Assembly: GCF_900101265.1 (NCBI RefSeq)
Contig: NZ_FMZS01000011.1
Span: forward strand, 62,001 to 126,000
DNA: 64,000 nucleotides
Direction of reading: 5' to 3'
Source: Massilia sp. PDC64
Lineage (GTDB): Bacteria > Pseudomonadota > Gammaproteobacteria > Burkholderiales > Burkholderiaceae_D
Positions within the stretch are counted from its first letter, which is position 1; every line of letters starts with the position of its first letter. Positions 15,648-23,710 of the stretch are shown here, one piece after another. The translations under genes and the position numbers were made by a program. The notes below the pieces were generated by a model that searched no databases, was not told where the DNA came from, and saw only the letters and a list, made by a program, of their open reading frames with translations.

Positions 15648-16637
15648 ATGCCTACATCATCCGAACTCGCCACCGCGCATGTCTACGACACGCTGATCGT
15701 GGGCGGCGGCCCGGGCGGTCTCACCGCCGCCATCTACCTCCGCCGCTTCACGCGCAACGTCGCGCTCGTCGACAAGGGCAACAGCCGCCTGCGCCTCATC
15801 CCCGTGTCGCACAACTACCCCGGCTTTCCCGAAGGCGTGCCCGGCCACATCCTGCTGGGCAACCTCGCGTCGCAGCTGCAGCGCTACGGCGGCAGCGTGA
15901 TGCCGGGAGAAATCGTCGACCTGCGCATCGAGGACGGCCTGTTCGTCGGCGACTACCAGCCGGAAGGCGAGGACGACATCGTGCAGATCCGCGCCCACAC
16001 CGTGTTGCTGGCGACGGGCGTCGCGGACGCCGGCCTGCCGATCGAGAACTGGCGCGAAGCCGTCGCGTTCGGGTCCGTGCGCCTGTGCCCCGTGTGCGAC
16101 GGCTTCGACGTGATCGACAAGCGCATCGCCGTCGCCACGGCCGAAGTGAACCCGGTCGGGCACGCGCTGTTCATGCGCACGTTCAGCGCGGACGTCACCC
16201 TGTTCGAACGGGGTTCGCCGTCGATGCTGACCGACGAGGACCGCCGGCGCCTCGACGCGGCCGGCGTGCGCTACATCGATTCGCCGCTGCGGTCCGTCAC
16301 CCTGGACGCATCGATGAAACCGGTGCTGCACACGGAGGACGGGCAAGACCACGAGGCGGACGTGTTCTACCCGATGCTGGGCGAGAACGCGCGCTCCGGC
16401 CTCGCGGCGAAGCTGGGCGCGCGCACGGCGCAATGCGACGAGATCGTCGTGGGCGCCCACCAGGAGACGACGGTGCCCGGCCTGTACGCGATCGGCGACG
16501 TCGTCGTGGGCCTGAACCAGATCGCGGTGGCGACGGGCCAGGCGGCGCGTGCCGCCGTACGCATCCACAACCAGTTGCCGCCCGCCCTGCGTCCGCCGCG
16601 CCGCCACCTGGAGGCGGCGCCGGGAACGACGGCCTAG
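15648..16637 (+). CDS. Thioredoxin-reductase-like NAD(P)/FAD oxidoreductase
   Basis: Encodes 329 residues. The FAD-binding motif IVGGGPGGLTAAIYLRRF opens the protein. A CPVCDG motif near residue 147 corresponds to the redox-active CxxC of thioredoxin reductases, and the second FAD signature TVPGLYAIGDVVVG is near 280. The usual second dinucleotide motif GxGxxA between them is not clear (RIAVATAEVNPVGHA), so NADPH use is uncertain. Fold and active-site Cys pair support a disulfide-exchange or flavin role. The last four bases overlap the convergent chemotaxis-like fusion gene. Confidence 0.85.
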   Translation: MPTSSELATAHVYDTLIVGGGPGGLTAAIYLRRFTRNVALVDKGNSRLRLIPVSHNYPGFPEGVPGHILLGNLASQLQRYGGSVMPGEIVDLRIEDGLFVGDYQPEGEDDIVQIRAHTVLLATGVADAGLPIENWREAVAFGSVRLCPVCDGFDVIDKRIAVATAEVNPVGHALFMRTFSADVTLFERGSPSMLTDEDRRRLDAAGVRYIDSPLRSVTLDASMKPVLHTEDGQDHEADVFYPMLGENARSGLAAKLGARTAQCDEIVVGAHQETTVPGLYAIGDVVVGLNQIAVATGQAARAAVRIHNQLPPALRPPRRHLEAAPGTTA

Positions 16638-19600
16638 TCTGCGCGTGCCGGCAGCAGGTCGCGGATGATGCCGGTCAGCCGCTCGACGGACAGCGGCTTG
16701 CCCAGGTGAGCATTGAAACCGCTGGCCCGCGCCTCGGCGATGTCCTGCTCGCGCGCGAGGCCCCCGATGGCGATCGCGGGCAGGCCGGCGTGACGGGGCA
16801 GCGCGCGGACCGCCTGCAGCAATGCGTGGCCATCCATGTCCGGCATCGCCAGCTCCGCCACGAGCACGTCGACATCGGCTTCGGCCACGACAGCCAGCGC
16901 TTGCCGCGCGCTCGTCGCACCCGTGACCACGGCGCCCTGCAGCTCGAGCAGTGCCTGGCACGTCGTGACGACATCCTGCGCGCCGTCCACGAACAGGATG
17001 CGTACGCCGGCGATGTCGTGCGCCGGACCGGCTTGCCCGGCGTCCGGCGCGATCGTACCGGTCTCCGCCAGCGGCAGCCAGACCGTGAAGCGGGCGCCCT
17101 TGCCGACGCCTTCCGAATACGCCTCCACGCGCCCGCCGTGCAGTGCCACGATGTCGCGCACGACGGCCAGTCCGATGCCGAGCCCGCCCTTGGCGCGCGT
17201 CACGGACATCGGCTGCGCGTACATCTCGAACACGCGCGGCAACTGGTCCGGCGCGATGCCCTGGCCGGAGTCGGTCACGTCGATGCGCGCCATGCCATCC
17301 TCGCTGTCCACGCGCACGGCGATCGTGCCGCCCGGCGGCGTGAACTTGACGGCGTTGCCCAGCAAATTCATGACCACCTGCTCGATGCGCACGTCGTCGG
17401 CCAGCACGGGCACCGCCGCCTCGCCGGACTCCACCGTGACCGCCAGCCCGGCGCCGCCGGGCGCGGCACGGACGGCGTCGACGGCGCGGCGCACGAGCGG
17501 CGCCAGGTCGAGCGGCGCCAGCGCCAGGGCCAGCTTGCCGGTGCGGACGCGCGACATGTCGAGCAGGTCGTCGATCAGCTTCGCCTGGCTCTGCACCGCG
17601 TTGCGGATCACGTTGGCCGAACGCGCGACGGCCGGCACTTGGCGCAGCTCGGGCAGGCGCGCCAGCAGCTCCACGCTGATCTGGATGAGGTTCAGCGGAT
17701 GGCGCAGCTCGTGCGCCATCACGGCGAGGAACTCGTCCTTCAGTGCGGAGGCGCTCTCGGCGTCGCTGCGCCCACGCTGTTCCGTGCTGAGGCTCTGGTC
17801 GCGCTCGCGGTCGTGGCGCATCCGCTGTGTTTCATCGCGCGCGATCATCGCATAGCCGGAATACTCGCCGCTCTCGATCTGCGTGATCTCACCGCTGCAG
17901 AACAGCAGGCTGCCATCCTTGCGCACGTGCCAGCGCTCGTTGAGCGCGCGGCCTTCGCGGCGCGCACGCTCCATTTCCTCGGCCGGGGCGCCCTGCTCGC
18001 GCTCTTCGGGCAGGAACAGGAACTCCAGGTTGCGGCCCGCGACCTCGTCCTCGCGGTAGCCGAACATGCGCTCGGCGCCGCGGTTCCAGCTCGTCACGCG
18101 CCCGTCGCTGTCCATCGTGATGATCGCGTAATCCTTCGTGCTCTCCGCCACGAGCCGCATGCGCGCCTCGCCCGCGCGCAGCTTTTCCTCGGCCTCGCGC
18201 CGGCCCGTGATGTCGAAGAACGTCATCACGGCGCCTTCGATGCGGTCTTCCGTCGTGCGGTACGGCAGCAGGCGCACGATGTAGTAGCGGCCGTCGTGGC
18301 TGCGCACCTCGCGCTCGACCATGCGCAGTGTGTTGAACGTGAGCGCCACGTCGTCCGCCAGTTCCTTGTAGTCGAGGCGGTGCGTGAGGTCGAGCAGCGA
18401 GCGCCCCATGTCGGACGGGATGATCGAGAAGATATCGGCCGCGCGCGGCGTGGAGCGCTTGATGCGCATGGCGCTGTCGACGAAGATCGTGGCGATGTCG
18501 GTCGACGCGATCAGGTTGTTCAGGTCGTCGTTGGCCTTGCCCGTCTCCTCGACCTTGATCTTGAGCTCGTAGTTGACGGTGATGAGTTCCTCGTTCACCG
18601 ACTGCAGCTCTTCCTTGCTCGTCTCCAGTTCTTCCGTCGCGGAGCGCAGCTCCTCGTTGATGGCCTGCAGTTCCTCGTTCGCGGCGCGCAGTTCCTCGTT
18701 CGAGACCTCGGCGTGCTCGATCGTCTCCTGCAGCTGCTGCTTCTTGCGCTGCAGTTCCGCCTCCAGCTGCGACAGCACGACGTCGTCGCTGCCGCCGCGT
18801 CCCTCGGCGCCTTCCTTGTCGAGGCTGCGCTCGACCTCGGAGAACATCACGAGCAGGAAGTCCTGGCTCGCTTCGTCGTCATGGAACGGCCGCACGGTCA
18901 CGCTGACGATGCTGGGACGGCCGTTGCGCACCATCGACACCTGGCGCCCTTCCACGCTCACGCCCGAGTTCTGCACCTGGTACAGCGCGCTGCGCAGGTC
19001 GATGCGCAATTCCGGCAGCACGAGGGCGAGGATGTCGCGCGACGGTTCTCCCCCGACGAGGCGCATGTACTGTGCCGCGCGCTCGGACATGTGGACGACG
19101 TTGTGGTCGAGGTCCACGACCACGCTCGGCGGCGCGAACTGGGCCAGCGCGCGCTGGTGCACGTCGGCCAGCGACGCCTGGCGGCGTGCCGCGGCGGCCA
19201 GCGCGCGGGGCTCCGGCAGGTTCAGGTGCGCGGGCGCCGTGTGCTGGGCGCGGTGGTACGGGAGCGTGCGCACCGACGCGCGCGAGCGGTAGATGCGGTT
19301 CTTCTTGTCGACCGGGACGAACAGCTCGTCGACGGATTCCGCCGACTCGGACGAGCCGAGGAACAGATAGCCGCCCGGCTTCAGCGCGAAGTGGAAGGTC
19401 TCCAGCACGCGCTGCTGGATGTCGCGGTTCAGGTAGATCAGCAGATTGCGGCAGCTGATCAGGTCGATGCGCGAGAACGGCGGGTCGCGCAGCAGGTTGT
19501 GGACAGCGAACAGGATGCGGTCGCGCACCGCCTTGCGGATCTGGTAGCGGTTCTCGTCGCGCGTGAAATGCTGGCGCAGCCGGGCCGGCGTGACGTCCGT

Positions 19601-20770
19601 GACGATCGAGGTCGGGTACATGCCGGTGCGCGCGATGGCAATCGCATGCTCGTCGATATCGGACGCGAACACCTGGTAGCTGGGCGGACTGGTCGTCAGC
19701 GCGGCCTGGTCGGCCAGCAGCATGGCCAGCGAATACGCTTCCTCGCCAGTGGCGCAACCGGCCACCCACGCACGCACCTCGTCGCCGGCCTTGCGGTCGC
19801 GGAAGATGGCGGGGATGATGTCGCGCTCCAGCGTCTCGAACGCCTCGCGGTCGCGGAAGAAGTTCGTCACGCCGATCAGGAGGTCGTTCAGCAGCAGCTT
19901 GTGCTCGCCCGGATCGGCCTCCAGCAGCCCGACGTATTCCGGCAGCGAGTGCATGGCGCGCACCTGCATCCGGCGTTCGATGCGGCGCAGGACGGTGGCG
20001 CGCTTGTACTGGCGGAAGTCGTGGCCCGTCTGCGCGCGCAGCAGGCCGAGAACGCGTTGCAGCGCCTGTTCCGCGTCCGTGCTGTCGTCGACCTCCGTCA
20101 CCTTCGAGGCGGGTGCGCCGTCCGGCCCGGCGGGCGGCAGCTCCATCGTTTTGGCGTTCTGCCACAGGTCGATCAGCTTCTGCGGCATCTCGACGATGGG
20201 CAGCACGAAATCGACGAGCCCCGTGCCGATGGCGGCCAGCGGCATGCCGTCGTGTTCCGCGTCGCCCGGGTGCTGGACGATGATCACGCCGCCCTCTTCC
20301 TTGACGCGCGCGATGCCGACGGCGCCGTCGCCGCCCGTGCCGGACAGCACCAGCGCGACGGCCCGTTCGCGCTGCGCCTCGGCCAGGGTGCGGAAGAACG
20401 CATCGATGGCGATGTGCTGGCCGCGTGGACGCTGCATTTCGGCAACAGTCAGGCTGCCGTCCATCATCGTCAATTGCTTGCTGGGCGCGATCACATACAC
20501 GTGGTCGGGCTCGATCTTGACGGACTCGGTCACCTGCAGCACGGGCATGCGCGTGGCGCGCTGCAGCAGCTGGTCGGCATTGCTCTGGTGCTTGGGCGAC
20601 AGGTGCAGCACGACGACGAAGGCCATGCCGTTGTGCGCCGGCATCTCCTCGAACAGACGCAGCAGCGCCGGGAGGCCGCCGGCCGACGCGCCGATGCCGA
20701 CCACGGGGTACGGCAGGTAGGGAGCGCTGACAAGCGCTTCGTTGGCGGCGGTCTCGAGCATATCGGACAT
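16634..20770 (-). CDS. CheB-CheR-PAS-histidine kinase-receiver fusion protein
   Basis: A 1378-residue, probably soluble, sensor. The order is a CheB methylesterase (about 20-205: GIGASAGG, SPKHQS, SGTGGDGAVG, all catalytic residues present) and a CheR methyltransferase (about 220-480: TNFFRDREAF, AGCATGEEAYSLAM, SCRNLLIYL). A PAS domain, a coiled coil of repeated NEELxxxNEEL units near 650-720 and two more PAS domains follow. Then come a HisKA box MAHELRHPLN, an HATPase (NLLGNAVKF, DSGQGIAPDQL, GGLGIGLAVV) and a receiver. In the receiver the phospho-acceptor position is Glu (VAELAMPDMDG) and the acidic pair is DG, so it should not be phosphorylated normally. The start is uncertain; 20770 and 20761 are both possible. 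Confidence 0.92.
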   Translation of the reverse strand: MSDMLETAANEALVSAPYLPYPVVGIGASAGGLPALLRLFEEMPAHNGMAFVVVLHLSPKHQSNADQLLQRATRMPVLQVTESVKIEPDHVYVIAPSKQLTMMDGSLTVAEMQRPRGQHIAIDAFFRTLAEAQRERAVALVLSGTGGDGAVGIARVKEEGGVIIVQHPGDAEHDGMPLAAIGTGLVDFVLPIVEMPQKLIDLWQNAKTMELPPAGPDGAPASKVTEVDDSTDAEQALQRVLGLLRAQTGHDFRQYKRATVLRRIERRMQVRAMHSLPEYVGLLEADPGEHKLLLNDLLIGVTNFFRDREAFETLERDIIPAIFRDRKAGDEVRAWVAGCATGEEAYSLAMLLADQAALTTSPPSYQVFASDIDEHAIAIARTGMYPTSIVTDVTPARLRQHFTRDENRYQIRKAVRDRILFAVHNLLRDPPFSRIDLISCRNLLIYLNRDIQQRVLETFHFALKPGGYLFLGSSESAESVDELFVPVDKKNRIYRSRASVRTLPYHRAQHTAPAHLNLPEPRALAAAARRQASLADVHQRALAQFAPPSVVVDLDHNVVHMSERAAQYMRLVGGEPSRDILALVLPELRIDLRSALYQVQNSGVSVEGRQVSMVRNGRPSIVSVTVRPFHDDEASQDFLLVMFSEVERSLDKEGAEGRGGSDDVVLSQLEAELQRKKQQLQETIEHAEVSNEELRAANEELQAINEELRSATEELETSKEELQSVNEELITVNYELKIKVEETGKANDDLNNLIASTDIATIFVDSAMRIKRSTPRAADIFSIIPSDMGRSLLDLTHRLDYKELADDVALTFNTLRMVEREVRSHDGRYYIVRLLPYRTTEDRIEGAVMTFFDITGRREAEEKLRAGEARMRLVAESTKDYAIITMDSDGRVTSWNRGAERMFGYREDEVAGRNLEFLFLPEEREQGAPAEEMERARREGRALNERWHVRKDGSLLFCSGEITQIESGEYSGYAMIARDETQRMRHDRERDQSLSTEQRGRSDAESASALKDEFLAVMAHELRHPLNLIQISVELLARLPELRQVPAVARSANVIRNAVQSQAKLIDDLLDMSRVRTGKLALALAPLDLAPLVRRAVDAVRAAPGGAGLAVTVESGEAAVPVLADDVRIEQVVMNLLGNAVKFTPPGGTIAVRVDSEDGMARIDVTDSGQGIAPDQLPRVFEMYAQPMSVTRAKGGLGIGLAVVRDIVALHGGRVEAYSEGVGKGARFTVWLPLAETGTIAPDAGQAGPAHDIAGVRILFVDGAQDVVTTCQALLELQGAVVTGATSARQALAVVAEADVDVLVAELAMPDMDGHALLQAVRALPRHAGLPAIAIGGLAREQDIAEARASGFNAHLGKPLSVERLTGIIRDLLPARAD

Positions 20771-20884
20771 GGGGTCGGTCGTCGACGGTTGCGGAACCGG
20801 CAGTCTAAACGATGGGGGGCGTTCCGGGAGGCCTGACGCACCTGATTCGTGCAAAAAGCTTGGACTGGCGGCCGCGTGGAAAGT

Positions 20885-20909
20885 TTGACACGACCGCAGC
20901 CGATATAAT
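20885..20909 (+). promoter_or_regulatory. Promoter-like boxes with short spacing
   Basis: A perfect TTGACA and a perfect TATAAT are only 13 bases apart, short of the 16-18 preferred by sigma-70. The -10 box ends seven bases before the ATG at 20917. If used, the transcript would start at or very near the ATG, giving an almost leaderless mRNA; no ribosome-binding site is visible. It may act with another -35 region or an activator. Confidence 0.35.
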
Positions 20910-20916
20910 GGCCGGC

Positions 20917-21333
20917 ATGAAGACGCTCCCCCTTTTGCTCCTGTTTGCGGCCGGCGCCGCTGGTGCCGTCGACGACGCCCTCGTGCTGCGCTGCCGCGCC
21001 CTTCCCGACACCGCGGGCAAGCTGGCCTGCTACGAGGCGTTGCCGGTAGCGCCGCCCGCCGAGCAGCGCTTCGGCGCCAAACGCCTGGAAAAGAAAGTCG
21101 ACGACGAGCCGGCGGCCATCCGCACCACCGTGAAGGGCCGGCTCGACGGCTGGCGCTACGGCACGCAGCTGACGCTCGCCAACGGCCAGGTCTGGCGCGT
21201 GGTGGACGACATCGATGCCGCCCTGCCCGACCTCGTCGATCCGGCCGTGCGCATCGAACGGGGCGCGCTCGGCGCCTATTACCTGCAGCTGGAAGCGAAC
21301 AACAGCGCGGCGCGCGTGGTGCGCGTCAAATAA
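20917..21333 (+). CDS. Exported protein of unknown function
   Basis: Encodes 138 residues starting at MKTLPLLLLF, a short Sec signal peptide probably cut after AAGAVD or nearby. The mature part has two Cys in a pattern C-R-x-L-x-D then KLACYEAL, which recurs in many small periplasmic proteins of proteobacteria. A beta-rich C-terminal half follows (GWRYGTQLTLANGQVWRV). The start is preferred to the longer open frame because the signal peptide begins there. It is divergent from the CheB-CheR fusion gene. No function can be assigned. Confidence 0.7.
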   Translation: MKTLPLLLLFAAGAAGAVDDALVLRCRALPDTAGKLACYEALPVAPPAEQRFGAKRLEKKVDDEPAAIRTTVKGRLDGWRYGTQLTLANGQVWRVVDDIDAALPDLVDPAVRIERGALGAYYLQLEANNSAARVVRVK

Positions 21334-21334
21334 A

Positions 21335-21967
21335 TCAGCCCTGTTCCGCCAGCGCGATGCGGCGGCGGATACGTTCCACCGCGGCCGCATCGCCTGCCGC
21401 GCGGGCACGCTGTTCCTGCACGCCCAGCCACGCCAGCAGCGGGCGGCGCCAGCCCTGGCTGGACGCCGTGTCGACCGCCGCCCCGATGTCGGCCGGCGTG
21501 ATGCGTCCCGCCTTCAGCAGCGCCCCGGCTGCGACGAGCCGGGACAGCGGATCGGCGACGCCGGCCAGCGAACCGCTCGTGACGACCGCGCGGTGCTGCT
21601 CCGGCAGCAAGGCCGTGTCCAGCCCCTGCCAGCGGCCGTCCAGGTAGGCGGCGTACGCGCGCTGGGCCGGCGTCGCATCGTTCGCCAATGCGGCGAAACC
21701 GGGACACTCGTAGTCGAGCGCCGCCGCCTTCACGCCACAGCGCACCAGTTCCGCCTGCGCGACGACGTCGAACCGTCCCGTGCTCGCGCTCGCGCGGCGG
21801 GCGCGCGCGAACTCCGCGTCGGCGGCAGCCGACTCCCCGCGGAGGAAGTCGTCCATGTAGCCGTCCAGGGAACTCTTCGCGTCGCCTTCCCAGGCGGGCG
21901 GCTGCGGCTTGCTGGCGCAACCGGACAATACGACGAGCGCGGCGGCGCTGAGGGCTCTCATCATCAT
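21335..21967 (-). CDS. Outer-membrane-type lipoprotein linked to the MCE genes
   Basis: Encodes 210 residues. The signal sequence MMMRALSAAALVVLSGCAS carries a clear lipobox LSGC; the residue after Cys is Ala, not Asp, favouring outer-membrane sorting. The rest is Ala-rich and helical and may form TPR-like repeats; it does not look like the PqiC auxiliary lipoprotein. The ATG overlaps the stop of mlaD as ATGA, so translation is coupled. The position suggests a role as accessory factor of the MCE permease, but function is unknown. Confidence 0.75.
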   Translation of the reverse strand: MMMRALSAAALVVLSGCASKPQPPAWEGDAKSSLDGYMDDFLRGESAAADAEFARARRASASTGRFDVVAQAELVRCGVKAAALDYECPGFAALANDATPAQRAYAAYLDGRWQGLDTALLPEQHRAVVTSGSLAGVADPLSRLVAAGALLKAGRITPADIGAAVDTASSQGWRRPLLAWLGVQEQRARAAGDAAAVERIRRRIALAEQG

Positions 21968-22899
21968 GGCAGCTTGATCTCCGTGTCCTGCTTGAACGGC
22001 CATTTGCGGTTGATCTCGTCGACGAGGCGATTCACCTTGCGCAGGCTCGCATCGACTTCGCCCCGCAGGCGGCCCAGGTCGTCGGTGGCGGCGTGCGCGT
22101 TCTTCGCGACGGCCTGCGCCTCGGCCAGCACGCCATCGGCTTTCTGGAGTGTCCCGCGCGCGTCGGCCAGCAGGCCGTTCAGTTCGCGGATCGCACTCTG
22201 CGCATCGTCCATCACGCCCTTCTTGCCGAACACGCGCTGGTCGGTCTTGGCCAGCAGCGCGTCCACGCGGTGCAGAGTCTGCAGCAGCTTTTCCGCCTCG
22301 GCGTCGCCGCCCAGCGCCGTGCCCAGCACGCCGTAGCGGCCGGACAGGCGGCCCGACAGCGCGTCGACGTTGGCCAGCGTGTTGCCGATGTGGGAATCCG
22401 GGCGTGTCATGGTCTCGAGGTTTTCCAGCAGGGTGCGCGCCGTGGCGAGCAGGCGCGGGATCTCGGCCGCCGCATCGCCCCGCAGCACTGGACGCTGGGC
22501 GTGGTCGGGCAGCGGCGGATCCGTCAGCACGCCGCTGTACGCGCGCAGCCGGGTCTCGCCGACGACGCTGCTCTCAAGCGTGAACACGCTCGTCGTGCGC
22601 AGCCATTTCGCATCGTTCTTCGCGATGTCGACGAGGATGTTGACCTTGCCGTCCCTGCCCAGTTCGACCTGGCGCACGCGCCCGATGGGAAAGCCGGCGA
22701 ACGTCATGTCCATGCCCGGGATCACGCCCGAGGAATCGTCGGCCACGAGCACCAGTTCCTGTGTCTTTTCGAACACGCCGCGGGCGTACATCACGTACAG
22801 GAAGAAGGCGACGATCAGCGCGCCGATCAGGACGAGCAGGAACAGCGCCTTCGCTTCCACGTGCTTCGGTTCGTCGGGAGGAGTGTCTTTGTCGATCAT
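21964..22899 (-). CDS. MlaD-family (MCE domain) substrate-binding protein
   Basis: Encodes 311 residues. One N-terminal membrane helix (about 19-39) anchors a periplasmic MCE domain (about 45-125: ELVLVADDSSGVIPGMDMTFAGFPIGRVRQVEL). A long helical, heptad-rich tail follows (about 140-300). MCE proteins form hexameric rings that move lipids between membranes together with MlaE permease and MlaF ATPase. The gene follows the permease gene by four bases; an ATPase gene is not nearby. Confidence 0.88.
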   Translation of the reverse strand: MIDKDTPPDEPKHVEAKALFLLVLIGALIVAFFLYVMYARGVFEKTQELVLVADDSSGVIPGMDMTFAGFPIGRVRQVELGRDGKVNILVDIAKNDAKWLRTTSVFTLESSVVGETRLRAYSGVLTDPPLPDHAQRPVLRGDAAAEIPRLLATARTLLENLETMTRPDSHIGNTLANVDALSGRLSGRYGVLGTALGGDAEAEKLLQTLHRVDALLAKTDQRVFGKKGVMDDAQSAIRELNGLLADARGTLQKADGVLAEAQAVAKNAHAATDDLGRLRGEVDASLRKVNRLVDEINRKWPFKQDTEIKLP

Positions 22900-22903
22900 G
22901 TCG

Positions 22904-23710
22904 TTAGATGTATTTGACGGCCAGCGAACTGGCCTCGATCAGCAGCAGCACGAACAGCAGCCGCAGCGCGCCCGGCTGCACGTTCGTGCGCAGGCGGCGC
23001 GGACGGCGCAGCAGTTCCAGGATGGCGGCGCTCGGGATCACGGCCACCGCGAGGCCGAACAGCACGGTCTTGAAGACGAAGCCGAGCGTCACCGTCGGGT
23101 CGAACACGCGGCCCACCGTGCGCGTATAGTCCGGCAGGCCCCACGGCGACAGGCCGTACACGTTCAGGTACGCGAGCACGAGCACGATGACGCTGCTGAC
23201 CATCGCGAGGCTCAGCACGGAAAACGCGTTGGCGATCACCTGCGGCACGAGGTCGCGGCGCAGGCGGCGCAGGGTCTCGGCCGTGGCCTCGCCCGCCGGC
23301 ACGCCGCTGCGCGCGAGGCCCATGGCGCTCGCATCGAACGCCATGCCGGCGCGCAGTGCGGCGAACATCGCGGCCGACAGCGGCAGCAGTTCCAGCACGA
23401 GCACGCGCACGACCATTTCGAGCGCATAGCGCGACAGGCCGTAGCTCTGCGCCGTGACGAGCACGATGCGGATGATGACGAGGCTGACGAGGGCCGTCAG
23501 CACGGTGAACCAGGGCAGCACCTGCCACGTGCTCGCATAGATGTAGCGCGACGTGGCGAGGCGGTTGGCGCGGTGATACGTGGACGGCGTCAGCGCCATC
23601 ACGAGCGCCACGGCGCCCAGGTGCAGCATGCCCCACCAGCTGGCGACGTAGCGGGCGGCCAGGTGCCCCCAGAGGCGCGGCTTGACGTACAGGAGGGAGG
23701 TGAGCGGCAC
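22904..23710 (-). CDS. MlaE-family ABC transporter permease
   Basis: Encodes 268 residues with five to six hydrophobic helices and the typical MlaE stretch FAALRAGMAFDASAMGLARSGVP followed by RRDLVPQVIANAFSVLSL. The start is GTG at 23710, immediately after the relA stop codon, with a GAGGA ribosome-binding site inside the end of relA, so translation is coupled to relA. Compared with E. coli MlaE the N-terminus differs but length is normal. In known systems it would pair with an MlaF ATPase, which is not encoded in this operon. Confidence 0.85.
   Translation of the reverse strand: MPLTSLLYVKPRLWGHLAARYVASWWGMLHLGAVALVMALTPSTYHRANRLATSRYIYASTWQVLPWFTVLTALVSLVIIRIVLVTAQSYGLSRYALEMVVRVLVLELLPLSAAMFAALRAGMAFDASAMGLARSGVPAGEATAETLRRLRRDLVPQVIANAFSVLSLAMVSSVIVLVLAYLNVYGLSPWGLPDYTRTVGRVFDPTVTLGFVFKTVLFGLAVAVIPSAAILELLRRPRRLRTNVQPGALRLLFVLLLIEASSLAVKYI

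Noticed and set aside
14273..15673. Open frame of 466 codons on the minus strand covering the CDF gene, tRNA-Val and its trailer
   Set aside because: It crosses a tRNA gene, a promoter and the antisense of a recognised transporter; only the trailer part looked protein-like and it lacks a start.
16085..20836. Open frame of 1583 codons on the plus strand opposite the CheB-CheR fusion
   Set aside because: It is a shadow of the strongly GC-biased codon use of the real gene; its translation is Arg/His/Val-rich without domains and no start context is credible.
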